Shown: positions 17,094-26,600 of the stretch, in pieces
Layout: every line of letters begins with the position of its first letter
Numbering within the stretch: the first letter of the stretch is position 1
DNA from: Actinobacteria bacterium HGW-Actinobacteria-6
GTDB lineage: Bacteria > Actinomycetota > Coriobacteriia > Anaerosomatales > Anaerosomataceae
Length of the DNA: 64,000 nt
Assembly: GCA_002841295.1 (NCBI GenBank)
Contig: PHEU01000004.1
Span: 56,945 to 120,944 of the forward strand
Direction of reading: 5' to 3'
Program-made: the position numbers and the translations under genes
The notes under the pieces: generated by a model
Database searches by the model: none
Told to the model about the DNA's origin: nothing
What the model saw: only the letters and a program-made list of their open reading frames with translations

Positions 17094-18452
17094 GTGAACC
17101 GTCCGGCAGACATAGGGGCACGCATGCGCGAGCTGACTCATAAGCACCGATCTAGGTTCTTCGCGGTGACACTTCTAGCTGTTCTGATGGCCCTAACGCT
17201 TGCCACTCAGTCGTTTGCGATGACGGCAGCCAAGGTCACAGTCGACCGAGATACCGGGGGTCAGCTCACACGGTTCACATTCGCTGCCACTACTGACGCG
17301 GATGAGGTCGTCTCCGAGATCGACTTCTTGTTCCCGAAAGGCTTCGATCCGGAGCAGGCCTCGGTTAAGGCCACTTTGCTTGACGGTCTGAAGCGCATTC
17401 CTGCTGACTATTCGCACACAATCGACCTTGAGACTGGCGTTGTGACTGTCACGTTCAACCCGCCGATCCCGGCAGGCAGCAATCTGAGCATGCAGATCCA
17501 TAACGTCATGACTCCGATAGCTGGCGGGACGTATGAGCTTCCCGTGGAGTACAGCACCACGACCACCGGCGTGGCGGGGGAGCGACGTTCGCTTGACGGT
17601 CTGACGTTCAAGTATAAGACGCCTCCTCGAGCGGAGGCATTCTCGCGCTGGCTGGACAACCAGGATTGGGTCACGTCGTGGAACAAGGTTAAGTTCCTCA
17701 ACTTGTTCCTGAAGCCGCAACAGTTTGTGCGTGCGGTTCCGCTGCTGTTCGCTGGATGGCTGATGTCCCTGGCACTCGTGCTCATCGCCTTCCCGATTTC
17801 AATCATCGGCGGGCTTGGTACCGCGTTCATGAAGATGGCGAAGATTCCTCCTGTTCGTTGGCTCGCCTCGATCTACATCAACGTCATCCGAGGCACGCCG
17901 CTCTTCTTGCAGATATTCGTGGTATTCATCGGACTTCGGACGATGGGTCTGCGCTTCCCTGACTTCGTCTCTGCTGTGATCGTGCTCGCATTCAACTCGT
18001 CGGCGTATCTGGCCGAGATATTCCGAGCAGGCATCCAGTCGATTTCGAAGGGGCAGTTTGAGGCTGCCTCATCTCTCGGCATGACGTACTGGCAGGCGAT
18101 GCGGTATGTCATCATCCCGCAGACGGTGCGCCGAGTACTCCCGACGATGACTTCCGAGTTCATCTTGCTCTTCAAGGACACGGCGCTCTTCGCCGCAGTC
18201 GGCATCTTCGAGTTGATGTTGAGGTCGCAGAACTTCGTATCAAGGTCGGGCAACCTGACCGCATACGTCGTGGCAGCCTTGTACTACCTGGTAATCACGA
18301 TTCCGCTCATCAATCTGGTCGGGCGTCTTGAGAGGAAGCTGGCCCAGTCCGAGCATGGGATTGTCGCTGCTCCATCAACCAGACGGAGTCGCCGTACACC
18401 TGACCTGAGCTCCAAGCCTGATCAAGCCGCCACAACGCCAGGATCGAGGTGA
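17094..18452 (+). CDS. Amino-acid ABC permease with an N-terminal extracytoplasmic domain
   Basis: A 452-residue protein. Residues about 20-43 form a signal-like helix ([20 protein letters not shown]). Residues about 45-180 are a soluble beta-rich region, with phrases such as [15 protein letters not shown] and [17 protein letters not shown] that recall DUF2808-like domains. From about residue 215 comes a HisM/GlnP-type permease with [17 protein letters not shown] and the EAA loop [20 protein letters not shown], which contacts the ATPase. Ordinary permeases of this family are about 220-250 residues. The extra domain would face outward next to the binding protein. The start GTG 17094 is chosen because GGAGG precedes it. 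Confidence 0.88.
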   Translation: MNRPADIGARMRELTHKHRSRFFAVTLLAVLMALTLATQSFAMTAAKVTVDRDTGGQLTRFTFAATTDADEVVSEIDFLFPKGFDPEQASVKATLLDGLKRIPADYSHTIDLETGVVTVTFNPPIPAGSNLSMQIHNVMTPIAGGTYELPVEYSTTTTGVAGERRSLDGLTFKYKTPPRAEAFSRWLDNQDWVTSWNKVKFLNLFLKPQQFVRAVPLLFAGWLMSLALVLIAFPISIIGGLGTAFMKMAKIPPVRWLASIYINVIRGTPLFLQIFVVFIGLRTMGLRFPDFVSAVIVLAFNSSAYLAEIFRAGIQSISKGQFEAASSLGMTYWQAMRYVIIPQTVRRVLPTMTSEFILLFKDTALFAAVGIFELMLRSQNFVSRSGNLTAYVVAALYYLVITIPLINLVGRLERKLAQSEHGIVAAPSTRRSRRTPDLSSKPDQAATTPGSR

Positions 18453-19192
18453 GCGCCGTGACGAAGCCGGTCGTTCGTATAGTCAATCTCCACAAGTGCT
18501 TTGGCGCTCTTGAGGTACTGCAAGGTGTTGACCTGGAAGTACAGCGCGGTGAAGTGGTAGTTATTCTCGGGCCGAGTGGTTCAGGAAAGTCGACTATGCT
18601 GCGCTGTGTGAACCACCTCGAAGTGCCGACGAGCGGCGAGGTGTGGCTCGAAGACGTGCAGATCAATGCCCAGGGCTCGAACGTTAACAAGGTTCGCGAG
18701 CATATCGGCATGGTGTTCCAGAGTTTCAATCTGTTCCCACACCTCACCGCCAGGGGCAACGTGATGCTCGCTCAGCGCAAGGTGCTCGGGCGTAGCGAGA
18801 GCGAGGCGCTTCGCATCGCCGACGAGCAGCTTGCCAAGGTCGGTCTGTCCGACCGCGCGGATCACTACCCGTCGCAACTCTCTGGTGGCCAGCAGCAGCG
18901 CGTTGCGATCGCGCGCGCGCTGGCGATGGATCCGATTGTCATGCTCTTTGACGAGGTGACGTCGGCGCTCGACCCTGAACTGGTACGGGATGTCCTAGAG
19001 GTCATGAAAGAGCTCGCCAGGGGAGGCATGACCATGCTCGTGGTGACACACGAGATGGGCTTTGCTCGCGACGTTGGCAGCAGGGTCGTCTTCATGGATG
19101 GCGGCGTCATTGTTGAGCAGGGCACGCCTGAGCAGGTATTCGACCATCCGCAGAACGAACGCACCAAGGATTTCCTCGGCCACATCAGCTAG
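18449..19192 (+). CDS. Polar amino-acid ABC transporter ATP-binding protein
   Basis: A 247-residue ABC ATPase of the GlnQ/HisP group that powers the permease encoded just upstream. Walker A is GPSGSGKST, the Q-loop is [15 protein letters not shown], the signature is LSGGQQQR, Walker B is [12 protein letters not shown] and the switch His is in VTHEM. The GTG at 18449 overlaps the permease stop (GTGA); GTG 18458 is an alternative start. A cruciform-like hairpin ends the operon. Confidence 0.95.
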   Translation: MSAVTKPVVRIVNLHKCFGALEVLQGVDLEVQRGEVVVILGPSGSGKSTMLRCVNHLEVPTSGEVWLEDVQINAQGSNVNKVREHIGMVFQSFNLFPHLTARGNVMLAQRKVLGRSESEALRIADEQLAKVGLSDRADHYPSQLSGGQQQRVAIARALAMDPIVMLFDEVTSALDPELVRDVLEVMKELARGGMTMLVVTHEMGFARDVGSRVVFMDGGVIVEQGTPEQVFDHPQNERTKDFLGHIS

Positions 19193-19208
19193 ACGAAGCC
19201 GGAATACT

Positions 19209-19247
19209 TACCCGCGATGAGCCGCTTGCGGCGACGCGTCGCGGGTA
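19209..19247 (+). terminator. Terminator hairpin of the ABC operon
   Basis: TACCCGCGA (19209-19217) pairs with TCGCGGGTA (19239-19247), and an inner GCCGC/GCGGC hairpin lies at 19221-19232. The following TGTTCTTGT is only moderately T-rich. Confidence 0.6.
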
Positions 19248-19284
19248 TGTTCTTGTATGTAAGGACCAAACAGGGAGGCCTACG

Positions 19285-19818
19285 ATGAAGATGATCATCA
19301 AAGGACGGCACATGGAAGTCACCCCGGCACTCCGGGCCTACGCCGAGGAGAAGATTGGTCGTGTAGCTAAGATTCTTGACAGCATGATCATGAGTGCAGA
19401 AGTTGAGCTGTTTGCCGAGCGGAATCCCTCCATCGAGAACGGACAAGTCGCGGAAGTGACGGTCTACACCAAAGGGCACGTGATTCGCGCGAAGGAAGCA
19501 TCGCCAGACATGTACGCAGCCATCGACCTTGTCTCGGAGAAGCTGGAGCGCCAGGTCCGCAAGTTCAAGACAAAGGTCTTTGACCGCCACAAGTCTGTCG
19601 GCGCCATGCCTCCGGTCGCGGTCATGCCGCTTGAAACAGAGCCCGGTATCGTCAAGAAGAAGGCTCTTGAGCTCAAGCCGATGTCTGCTGAGGAAGCGAT
19701 TCTCCAGCTTGAGCTTCTCGGTCATGATTTCTTCGTATTCTCCTCGGCCGAGACAGATGATGTGAACGTGTTGTACCGTCGCCACGATGGTGATTATGGG
19801 TTGATTGAGCCCAAGTAG
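19285..19818 (+). CDS. hpf: Ribosome hibernation promoting factor, long form
   Basis: A 177-residue long-form HPF/RaiA (YfiA family) protein. The N-terminal S30AE domain (about residues 1-100) begins MKMIIKGRHMEVTPALRAYA and binds the decoding centre; the C-terminal domain (about 120-175) has MSAEEAILQLELLGHDFFVF and VLYRRHDGDYGLIEP, which mediates 70S dimerisation to 100S ribosomes. The two are joined by a linker. The long form is usual in Actinobacteria and Firmicutes. The ATG is preceded by AGGGAGG. The gene is monocistronic, with a terminator on each side. Confidence 0.96.
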   Translation: MKMIIKGRHMEVTPALRAYAEEKIGRVAKILDSMIMSAEVELFAERNPSIENGQVAEVTVYTKGHVIRAKEASPDMYAAIDLVSEKLERQVRKFKTKVFDRHKSVGAMPPVAVMPLETEPGIVKKKALELKPMSAEEAILQLELLGHDFFVFSSAETDDVNVLYRRHDGDYGLIEPK

Positions 19819-19846
19819 TCAGCGCAACGCATAGTAGAAATTGGAC

Positions 19847-19871
19847 AAGGGAGGCGGAAACGCCTCCCTTT
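19847..19871 (+). terminator. Rho-independent terminator after hpf
   Basis: AAGGGAGGCG pairs with CGCCTCCCTT around a GAAA tetraloop and is followed by a T. Confidence 0.82.
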
Positions 19872-19909
19872 AGCCTTGTAACTCACAGTATCAAGCGACC
19901 CGATTTCAG

Positions 19910-19939
19910 TTGACACGCAGCAAAACCGCAGACTATCGT
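19910..19939 (+). promoter_or_regulatory. Promoter of the uncharacterised gene at 20020
   Basis: A perfect TTGACA (19910-19915) and TATCGT (19934-19939) are 18 nt apart. The -10 overlaps the first possible start codon of the frame, which argues for the downstream GTG at 20020. Confidence 0.6.
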
Positions 19940-20019
19940 TGAGCATGATATCCATGGGTGGGCCGCAAACGCTCTACAGTCGAAGCCGAGTTGGACCAAC
20001 ACAACGCAGGGGGTCCCGA

Positions 20020-20679
20020 GTGGAGAACACCGCATCGCTGGCGGTCATTGCTGAGATTGAGGAAGCCCTCTCTCAGGTTGCAGAAATCAAAGCTGCGCGC
20101 GTGGTCGCGTCTTCCGATGGCCTCATCGAGGAGATTCATGTGCTGGCTCTGCCGACGAAGTCGCCCAAGCAGCTTGTTCGAGACATCGAGTCGACGATCA
20201 TCGCCTCGTTCGGTATTGCGATCGATCACAAGATCATCTCGATCGCGCAGCTTGGCCCGGATGCACTCCCAAAACAGGAGTCCAAAATCCACCCCCGTGC
20301 GCGAATTCACGCCATCAATGCCGAAGTTACCGGCACCCAGGCGAACAGTACCGTCACGCTCGAGCTGGAGGGCGACATCTATGTCGGGGCCGCGTCGGGG
20401 CCGGCTAGTCAGACCGGCCGGAAGCGACTTGTGGCGCAGGCCACACTCAACGCGGTTGAGCAGTATCTGCACGGAAGCATGAGTTTTGCGCTTGAGGATG
20501 TTGAAGTAGTTAGGCTTGGCCGGGAATCGGTGGCAGTGTCGTGCATCGTTCTTGTGACATCATTAGGCGAGCAGGCATTCTCAGGTTCAGCGCTAGTGCG
20601 ACAGAACGAGAAGGACTCAATCGTCAGGGCGACGCTGAATGCGATCAATCGACGGATGGGCTTCTTGACAACCACATAG
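20020..20679 (+). CDS. Uncharacterised two-part soluble protein
   Basis: A 219-residue protein with no signal peptide or membrane helix and no family I can name. The first part (to about residue 85) has an alpha-beta pattern with DGLIEEIHVLAL and KSPKQLVRDIESTI. The second part has VTLELEGDIYVGAASGP followed by KRLVAQATLNAVEQYL, and the last helix repeats the idea as SIVRATLNAINRRMGF; this strand-G-helix rhythm resembles small-molecule-binding regulatory domains such as that of LeuA, but that is a resemblance only. GTG 20020 has an AGGGGG site 7 nt upstream. The GC content and codon use match its neighbours, so it is a real gene. Confidence 0.65.
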   Translation: MENTASLAVIAEIEEALSQVAEIKAARVVASSDGLIEEIHVLALPTKSPKQLVRDIESTIIASFGIAIDHKIISIAQLGPDALPKQESKIHPRARIHAINAEVTGTQANSTVTLELEGDIYVGAASGPASQTGRKRLVAQATLNAVEQYLHGSMSFALEDVEVVRLGRESVAVSCIVLVTSLGEQAFSGSALVRQNEKDSIVRATLNAINRRMGFLTTT

Positions 20680-20735
20680 CTTCCAAGTTTGGGCCAACGC
20701 CGTGAGAATCGGTTTGAACACTGTCAGCAACATCT

Positions 20736-20773
20736 ACTAGCGGAGCGGACAGCGTTCTTCCATTACTAGCGGA
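20736..20773 (+). repeat. Two direct repeats ACTAGCGGA, possible operator
   Basis: ACTAGCGGA occurs at 20736-20744 and at 20765-20773, 29 bp apart (about three helical turns), inside the 282-bp gap between two genes. This spacing is typical of sites for a dimeric or tandem DNA-binding regulator. The rest of the gap holds the small peptide gene and its hairpin. Confidence 0.4.
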
Positions 20774-20779
20774 ATGGGA

Positions 20780-20814
20780 GAAGACCCAGAAATTTACCTG
20801 AAAAGGGGGTCTTC
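20780..20814 (+). promoter_or_regulatory. Hairpin covering the ribosome site of the small peptide gene
   Basis: GAAGACCC (20780-20787) pairs with GGGTCTTC (20807-20814) around a 19-nt loop. The AGGGGG Shine-Dalgarno (20804-20809) lies partly in the 3' strand, so translation of the peptide could be structure-controlled. Confidence 0.45.
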
Positions 20815-20819
20815 TCACT

Positions 20820-20894
20820 ATGAAGAGAATCATTTTCATGCTCAGCTCTCTCGCCGCGCTCGTGTTGGGCGGCGGCGCCTGGTTCCGCGCATAG
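20820..20894 (+). CDS. 24-residue hydrophobic peptide upstream of HD-GYP genes
   Basis: ATG AAG AGA ATC opens a 24-codon frame ending in TAG. The peptide has a basic start (MKR), a hydrophobic segment (IIFMLSSLAALVLGGG) and the end AWFRA. An AGGGGG ribosome site lies 10 nt upstream. The basic-hydrophobic opening followed by a W-F pair recalls the front half of AgrD-like cyclic-lactone autoinducer precursors, but the acidic tail and the cyclising region are absent or lie beyond the stop, so this may be a truncated relative, a leader peptide or chance. The function is unknown. Confidence 0.35.
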   Translation: MKRIIFMLSSLAALVLGGGAWFRA

Positions 20895-20961
20895 CAAGGT
20901 ATTGCCACTGCGGCGTTGGCCCGCCTGCTTGGTTCAGTTTTCCCACAATTGAAGGTTGCGC

Positions 20962-22221
20962 ATGAAGCTGAGGTGTTACTACTTTGCGACAGTCGTTGCC
21001 GCCGTCCTCGCATTCGGATGGCTGGCTCAAACAACGCCCGTACGAGACTGGAAATCGGTCATCGTGCTTGGGGCGTTCGCCTTCCTGGCAGAGACCCTAG
21101 CTTTCCAGCTTCCACTCTCGGGTTCAGTCTCACTGGGCTTCGCCCTTGGTTTCGCCGCACTTCTTTATGATGGGCCCGTCGCCGCATCCCTGGTTGCACT
21201 CGTGGGAAGTGTGTCAATCCAGGATGTGCGTGATCACCGTCCGGTCGACGTTCAGTTGTTCAATAGCGCTCAGTTGGTATTGTCCATCCTCGCGGCGTCT
21301 GAAATCTTCTTGCGGCTGGGCGGACTGCCTCTGGCATGGGCAGGCCAAGAGCTTGAGGGCGCCGCCGCGCTAAGCCTCGGCGCGGCGATGCTCGCGGCAA
21401 CGGCCTTCTTCTTGGTCAACATCGCGCTTGTTGGAGAGGCACTTGCTCTCCGGTCTGGACTCCCGCTTGCGAGGGTCCTGCGTGAGCAGAGTTTTGTGTC
21501 CTACTGGATCAGCTTCCTCACGCTCGCGCTTCTGGGCTTCGTGTTGGCCAGGGTGGTTGATTCAGCTGGATGGATTGGCGCGGTCCTACTGGCCGCGCCG
21601 TTCGTCATCGCTCGAAAGACCTTCAGAGTGTATCTAGAGCTCTCTGCGGCCTATGCGGATACTGTTAGATCCCTTGTTCAGGCACTGGAAGCAAAGGACT
21701 CATACACTCGCGGTCATTCAGAGAGAGTAGCCGAGTACTCAAAAGCCATCGCGAGCCGACTGGGTCTTGCAGCAGCACAGATCGAGCGAGTTGAGATAGC
21801 GGCCTTACTCCACGATGTGGGGAAGATTGGAATCTCGGAAGCAACCCTGAGCAAAGCAGGACCGCTCAATGCGGAGGAGTACGCTGCGATTCGCGAACAC
21901 CCCGCAAAGGGAGCGAGCGTGTTGCTCGAAGTTGAGTTTCTGGCCGAGTCCGCGCCGGTGGTCGCTGCTCATCACGAGCGCATGGACGGCACAGGGTATC
22001 CGATGCGGCTATCCGCTGATTCCATCCCGTTGGATGCGCGCATTCTTGCTGTTGCCGACGCTTATGATGCGATGACATCATCTCGACCGTATAGAGCCGC
22101 GCTGGGACATGAGTCTGCGGTCCAAGAACTCACGGCTGTGGCGGGTACACAACTGGACCGGTTGGCGGTCGACGCGCTTCTGAGCCACCTCCAGGATTGC
22201 GGAGCAGTGCAAGAATCATGA
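20962..22221 (+). CDS. Membrane HD-GYP cyclic-di-GMP phosphodiesterase
   Basis: A 419-residue protein with six to seven hydrophobic helices in the first 215 residues (MASE-like sensor region) and an HD-GYP domain from about residue 230. The domain is complete: RGHSERVAEYSKAIASRLGL, the metal-binding HD in LLHDVGKIG (H284-D285), HHERMDGTGYP with GYP at 345-347, and ILAVADAYDAMTSSRPYR. Such proteins hydrolyse c-di-GMP to GMP. ATG 20962 has a GAAGG site; TTG 20956 is an alternative start. It overlaps the next, related gene by 4 nt. Confidence 0.9.
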   Translation: MKLRCYYFATVVAAVLAFGWLAQTTPVRDWKSVIVLGAFAFLAETLAFQLPLSGSVSLGFALGFAALLYDGPVAASLVALVGSVSIQDVRDHRPVDVQLFNSAQLVLSILAASEIFLRLGGLPLAWAGQELEGAAALSLGAAMLAATAFFLVNIALVGEALALRSGLPLARVLREQSFVSYWISFLTLALLGFVLARVVDSAGWIGAVLLAAPFVIARKTFRVYLELSAAYADTVRSLVQALEAKDSYTRGHSERVAEYSKAIASRLGLAAAQIERVEIAALLHDVGKIGISEATLSKAGPLNAEEYAAIREHPAKGASVLLEVEFLAESAPVVAAHHERMDGTGYPMRLSADSIPLDARILAVADAYDAMTSSRPYRAALGHESAVQELTAVAGTQLDRLAVDALLSHLQDCGAVQES

Positions 22222-23453
22222 CTCAACAATCCTGTGGCAACATCGCACCGAACGTTGCACGAAGTCGACTCTGGGAAGTCGCGGTTCTGGCAGCCGCAAT
22301 CGGGAGTATCATCGCCGCATTCAACACCGCTCAGACCGAATTGAACCCTTCGCTGCTCCTCGCTGTCATTGCCGCCTCGATGGTAATGGGCGCGCTTGGA
22401 CTTAGGTTGCCACGTGGAGATGTGGTTCGGGTTGATGCTCTGGCCGCCAGCGCCGCATTGGCGCTTCTTCCTGCGCAAGTTGGGATGGTGGCCCTGTTCT
22501 TGGGTCTGCTGGTGGGAATGATATTCGCCCGTCACATGACTCGTTCGTCGTTGTGGTCGGTGATCGTTGATGCGAACCGTCACGTCGTTTCGCTAGGTGC
22601 GGCGTATGCCTTGCAGTCTGCCCTTTCGGTGGACTCGATGCCCCTAGTGCTCTCGGCTGGTTTGGCGATTTCGGTGTACGTTGCCGTTGAGTTGGGTTCA
22701 CTTGTCGTTCAAGCTGCTCTCAGCGCCGACTCAAGCTTGATACTTGAGGGAAGCAGCATGATCCGTTCTGTGTGGCAGATATACCTTGGGCAGGCGTGTC
22801 TCGGCGTTGCTCTGGCAGTTGTCTACCCGGCCATGGGGGGCTGGGCTATTCCTGTGATGACCGTGCTCGGTGCAATTCTTCTAAACGGGTTTGCGATGTA
22901 CCTACGTGTCAAGACTGCATATCAGGAGACGATTGGCGCGCTGGCCAAAGTGAGCGAGCTCCACATGGCCGGTAGAACGGGACATGCTCAAGAGGTGGCC
23001 AACATGTCAGTCGCCGTGGGCAGAAGACTCGGTCTGGGTGCGCGAAAGCTCGAGGCGCTGAACTACGCAGCGCTGCTCCACGAGATCGGCTCACTTGATA
23101 GAGACGCCGGAGCATCAATCGCTCACGATGGGGTTGCTGAGTGGGCACACAAAGGTGCGGAGATTCTACAAGCGGTGCCGTTCCTAGCTTCGGCGGCAGC
23201 AATAGTTGATTGCCAGCAGCTGGGCTTGGACGCGGAGCGGGGGTCGGGGTCGTACGGCCATGATGCCCTCCTTGGGGGCGCCATCGTAAGGGCGTGCTGC
23301 TTGGCTGATGAGGCCCGCAGAGCGGACAGCAACGCTGGGCGTCAGCTGAGCGCCGTGAACCTCATGGCTGCAATCGAAGACGAGGGTCGGTGGATTCCAC
23401 AGGAGGTCATCAGGGTGACAGCTGATGCGTTCGAATCACTTGATACGGCCTGA
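22218..23453 (+). CDS. Membrane protein with a degenerate HD-GYP-type domain
   Basis: A 411-residue protein, paralogous in layout to its upstream neighbour: about six hydrophobic helices to residue 240, then an HD-like domain. That domain keeps the fold (GHAQEVANMSVAVGRRLGL, then LNYAALLHEIGSLDRDAG) but the metal-binding Asp of HD is Glu (H288-E289), the following G-K is lost, and there is no HHE or GYP motif; the equivalent region reads IVDCQQLGLDAERGSGSYG. It is unlikely to be a phosphodiesterase and may bind a ligand or regulate the active neighbour. The ATG overlaps the upstream stop as ATGA, so the two proteins are made in a coupled way. Confidence 0.78.
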   Translation: MTQQSCGNIAPNVARSRLWEVAVLAAAIGSIIAAFNTAQTELNPSLLLAVIAASMVMGALGLRLPRGDVVRVDALAASAALALLPAQVGMVALFLGLLVGMIFARHMTRSSLWSVIVDANRHVVSLGAAYALQSALSVDSMPLVLSAGLAISVYVAVELGSLVVQAALSADSSLILEGSSMIRSVWQIYLGQACLGVALAVVYPAMGGWAIPVMTVLGAILLNGFAMYLRVKTAYQETIGALAKVSELHMAGRTGHAQEVANMSVAVGRRLGLGARKLEALNYAALLHEIGSLDRDAGASIAHDGVAEWAHKGAEILQAVPFLASAAAIVDCQQLGLDAERGSGSYGHDALLGGAIVRACCLADEARRADSNAGRQLSAVNLMAAIEDEGRWIPQEVIRVTADAFESLDTA

Positions 23454-23552
23454 TGCCCACGAGGCGGGCTCTTCCGCCAGCTTCTGGAAGGTGGGGAAGA
23501 GAGCTTGCACTGGCTGCTTCCGATGATAATTCCCTTAATTGTGAGTATTTTC

Positions 23553-23581
23553 TTTCAGAACTGCAGTCAATTGATTACAAT
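23553..23581 (+). promoter_or_regulatory. Possible promoter of the STAND regulator
   Basis: TACAAT (23576-23581) with a weak TTTCAG 17 nt upstream lies in an AT-rich patch unlike the surrounding coding DNA, 40 nt before ATG 23621. Confidence 0.35.
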
Positions 23582-23620
23582 CACAGCACCTCAGGAGGGT
23601 CTCCCGGTTTGGGGGAAGAC

Positions 23621-26600
23621 ATGGGAGAGACCAAGCCTTTCGGCGTACCCAGCTATGATTTTGCGATTCCACGCCATCGTTTGATCCAGGTGTTCAATCT
23701 GACCGCACCCGATGTGACTGTCGTGGTGGCGCCTGGCGGTTATGGGAAGACGGTGCTTGCGGCGCAGTTGGCCCAGGTCGTGGGCGCGGCTTGCCTCTGG
23801 CTGAGCATGGGAGGCTGCTCGCCGAGTCATGCGGATTTCCCTGGGGCGGTGGCCGCAAAGCTTCGACCGCGCGCCGCCCGTCACCTCGAAACCGGAGCGC
23901 GAGTGTCGCAAGCGCCCGGGTCCGGGTGGGACTGCCTGGAGGCAGAGCTCGCCGGGGTGAGCGAGCTCACGTCCATGGTGGTGCTGGATGGTTTCGACAG
24001 CGTGGAATCTACCGAAGCCATTTTCGTCCTGCTTGAGATGCTTCGCAGGCTTCTTGGGCGCCGCGTTCGACTGGTCTGCACCTGCAGGACCGTTGGGCGT
24101 TGGTTCAAGGCGAATACGCACGATGCCAGCCTTTGGGTGGTGTCTCGTGACGAGTTGCAGTTCACCGTTGGGCAGACCGCTGAGCTAGCAGAACACGTCA
24201 CGCAGAGGAGCATACTTATACAGGAAGCTTCTGCTTTGACTCTTTCGTCCGGAGGACAGGCTGCGCTGCTGGTGCTCTTGTTGCGACACGTTGCATGCTC
24301 TGGTCAGACAGTGGAGGACATTCTCCGGCATGCTCCTCGCGACGTCGGAGATTATCTCCGCACGGCCTTGATTTCGGAGTTGGATGAGCCGCTCGTGAGA
24401 GTTCTTGGGGCGGCCGCCTTGCTAGGTGCCGGGTCGATTGAAGAACTCGCGAGGGTGACCCATACCGATGTAGGGACGGTCTTGGCTGCGGCCGTTGAAG
24501 TCCCATTGTTACGGCTAACTTCGGACTCACTTGGAGCGCGTGGATTTGAGATGCATGACCTTGCAGGTGAGGTATTTGGCGCTGTTGCGCTGGAAGCATA
24601 TCGGAGCGCAGGAAGTCGGGCGCTTGACCCAATCATTAGGGAGCTTGAGGGCAGAGCAGACTATCGCAGGTTGTTCAGTGTTCTGTCGCAGGCAAATGAC
24701 CCGGATTATCTGGTCGAGAGCGTAGAGCGCCACGGAGGTGCCCTGCTGGAAGACGCGAACCTGGGGCTGCTGGAGTCGATACTTGCGAAGATCCCAGCAT
24801 CCACTCAGGCAGGTAGCGTACGGCTTTTGTTGCTTGGTGCGATGTTGCTTCGGTGCAACGGCCAAGTGCATGAGGCGCTTGACCGAGCGGCTTCGGCTCG
24901 TCGGCTCGCTGCTACACGAGGCGACTCATTGCTCGAGAGGGAATGCCTCATGGTTGAGGCTAGGTTGCGGTTTGACGTCTGCGAGTTCGGGGTACTCATC
25001 GAGCCGCTGGAGCGTGCTTGCGACGCTGCGATCAGAGCCAACGACCACGACACCGCTGCACTGTTGAGTGCCTATTTGGCGACCGCTCATGCACAGCTAG
25101 GCGAGGTGACAACTGGCAGGGAGTTCGTCGAGCAGTACAAACGCCTCTATCATCTGAAGGGCGTCAGCTCAGGGACCCGTGCGAAGTCAGTATCGATGAT
25201 ACTCTTGGTTCTCGGCATCATCTGCGGTGATGTTTCATCGGCTGCGACCGTTCTGAAGGAAGCTCGAAGCGAGCCGGGGCAGTCGATAGAATCCCGGCTT
25301 CTGTGTGATGGCAATCTTGCAGCGTTGCTACTCGAGATGGGAAGGCTGCATGCGTCTCTTGAGCTGTCTGATGCAGCACAGATTCTCGCTCGAGACAGGG
25401 GTCTGACGTTTCTGGTTGATAGCTTCAAGGGAACCGAGGCAGCTGCGCGTGCAGGAGCGGGGGACACGGCAGGCGCAGGTGTGCTCATGGCTCAAGCGAT
25501 TGATTCTGCTGTATGCCCCGAGGACACGTCGAATATTGCCTACAATCGAGTCTATCGGTCGACAATTAGCCGTGCCGGTGGACTACTCGATGAAGCACTG
25601 TCAGATGCTGAGCATGCGGTTGCGCTCTTTTCTCAGGAGGAAAGCGGACTGCCAATAATGGCTTGCCTCGCTCGGTGCGAGGTTGCCGCTTCGATGCTTG
25701 CCATCGGCGACGTATCTCCGGCGCGCGAACTCGCGTTGCGCTCACGTTCCGAAGCCGCAAGTTGGACTGCCGCCTATCATCTCCTCCGGGCCGACATGGT
25801 CCTTGCGGAGATCGAGCGGCAGCAAGGTGACGCCGACGCGGCTGTGGCGCGAATCGCGCAGCACGTCGACTACGTCCTCACAGAGAGCGCGAACTGGCAA
25901 GTCGCGATGTACATCCGTGCGTTTCCGGGGCTGCTCGGCGTGTTCGCCAAGGCGATTGGCCCGGATGCGCTGCCGTCGCACCTTCTGCGCATGGTTCTGC
26001 CTGACTTTGCGCGGCCCGCGCTTGAGGCGAGCGCCATGCTCCTGTCCGCCGAGAGTCTCGAGCGCCTTGCCGTTCGTCTGCTCGGCAAACGTGGCGCAGC
26101 GATTTTCCTTCGCGAGCGCGCGAGTGGCCCAAAGGCGCATATCCGTCTGTTCGGCGGCATGGAGGTCGTCACGCCAAGCGGCGTGGTGACAGACAAGCAT
26201 TGGCGCAAGCGCAAGGCCCGCTTGCTGTTCGCGCTGCTCGTGCTACGTCGCGGGCACGACATGCCGCGTGAGCAGGTATTTGAGCACTTCTGGCCCGAAA
26301 TGGACGAAGATCGGGCGAAGAGCAACTTCTATGTGACCTGGAGCATCATGAAACGGGCTCTTGCGCTTGGCGTGAAGGATGCGCCATGCCCGTACGTGGA
26401 GCACGTTGGCGGAGTTTGCCGAGTGGTCCCCGCAGCGGTTTCATCGGATTACGCAGAGTTCGAGGATGCTCTTGTCGCGATGCGCAAGGCGGACCGTGCC
26501 GGCGATACTGTGCTGGCGCTAGCCTCGGCGGAGCGTGTATTCGAGCAGTATCGCGGCGAGTTGTTGCCAGGTGAGATCTACGACGACTGGCTCGGTCCCA

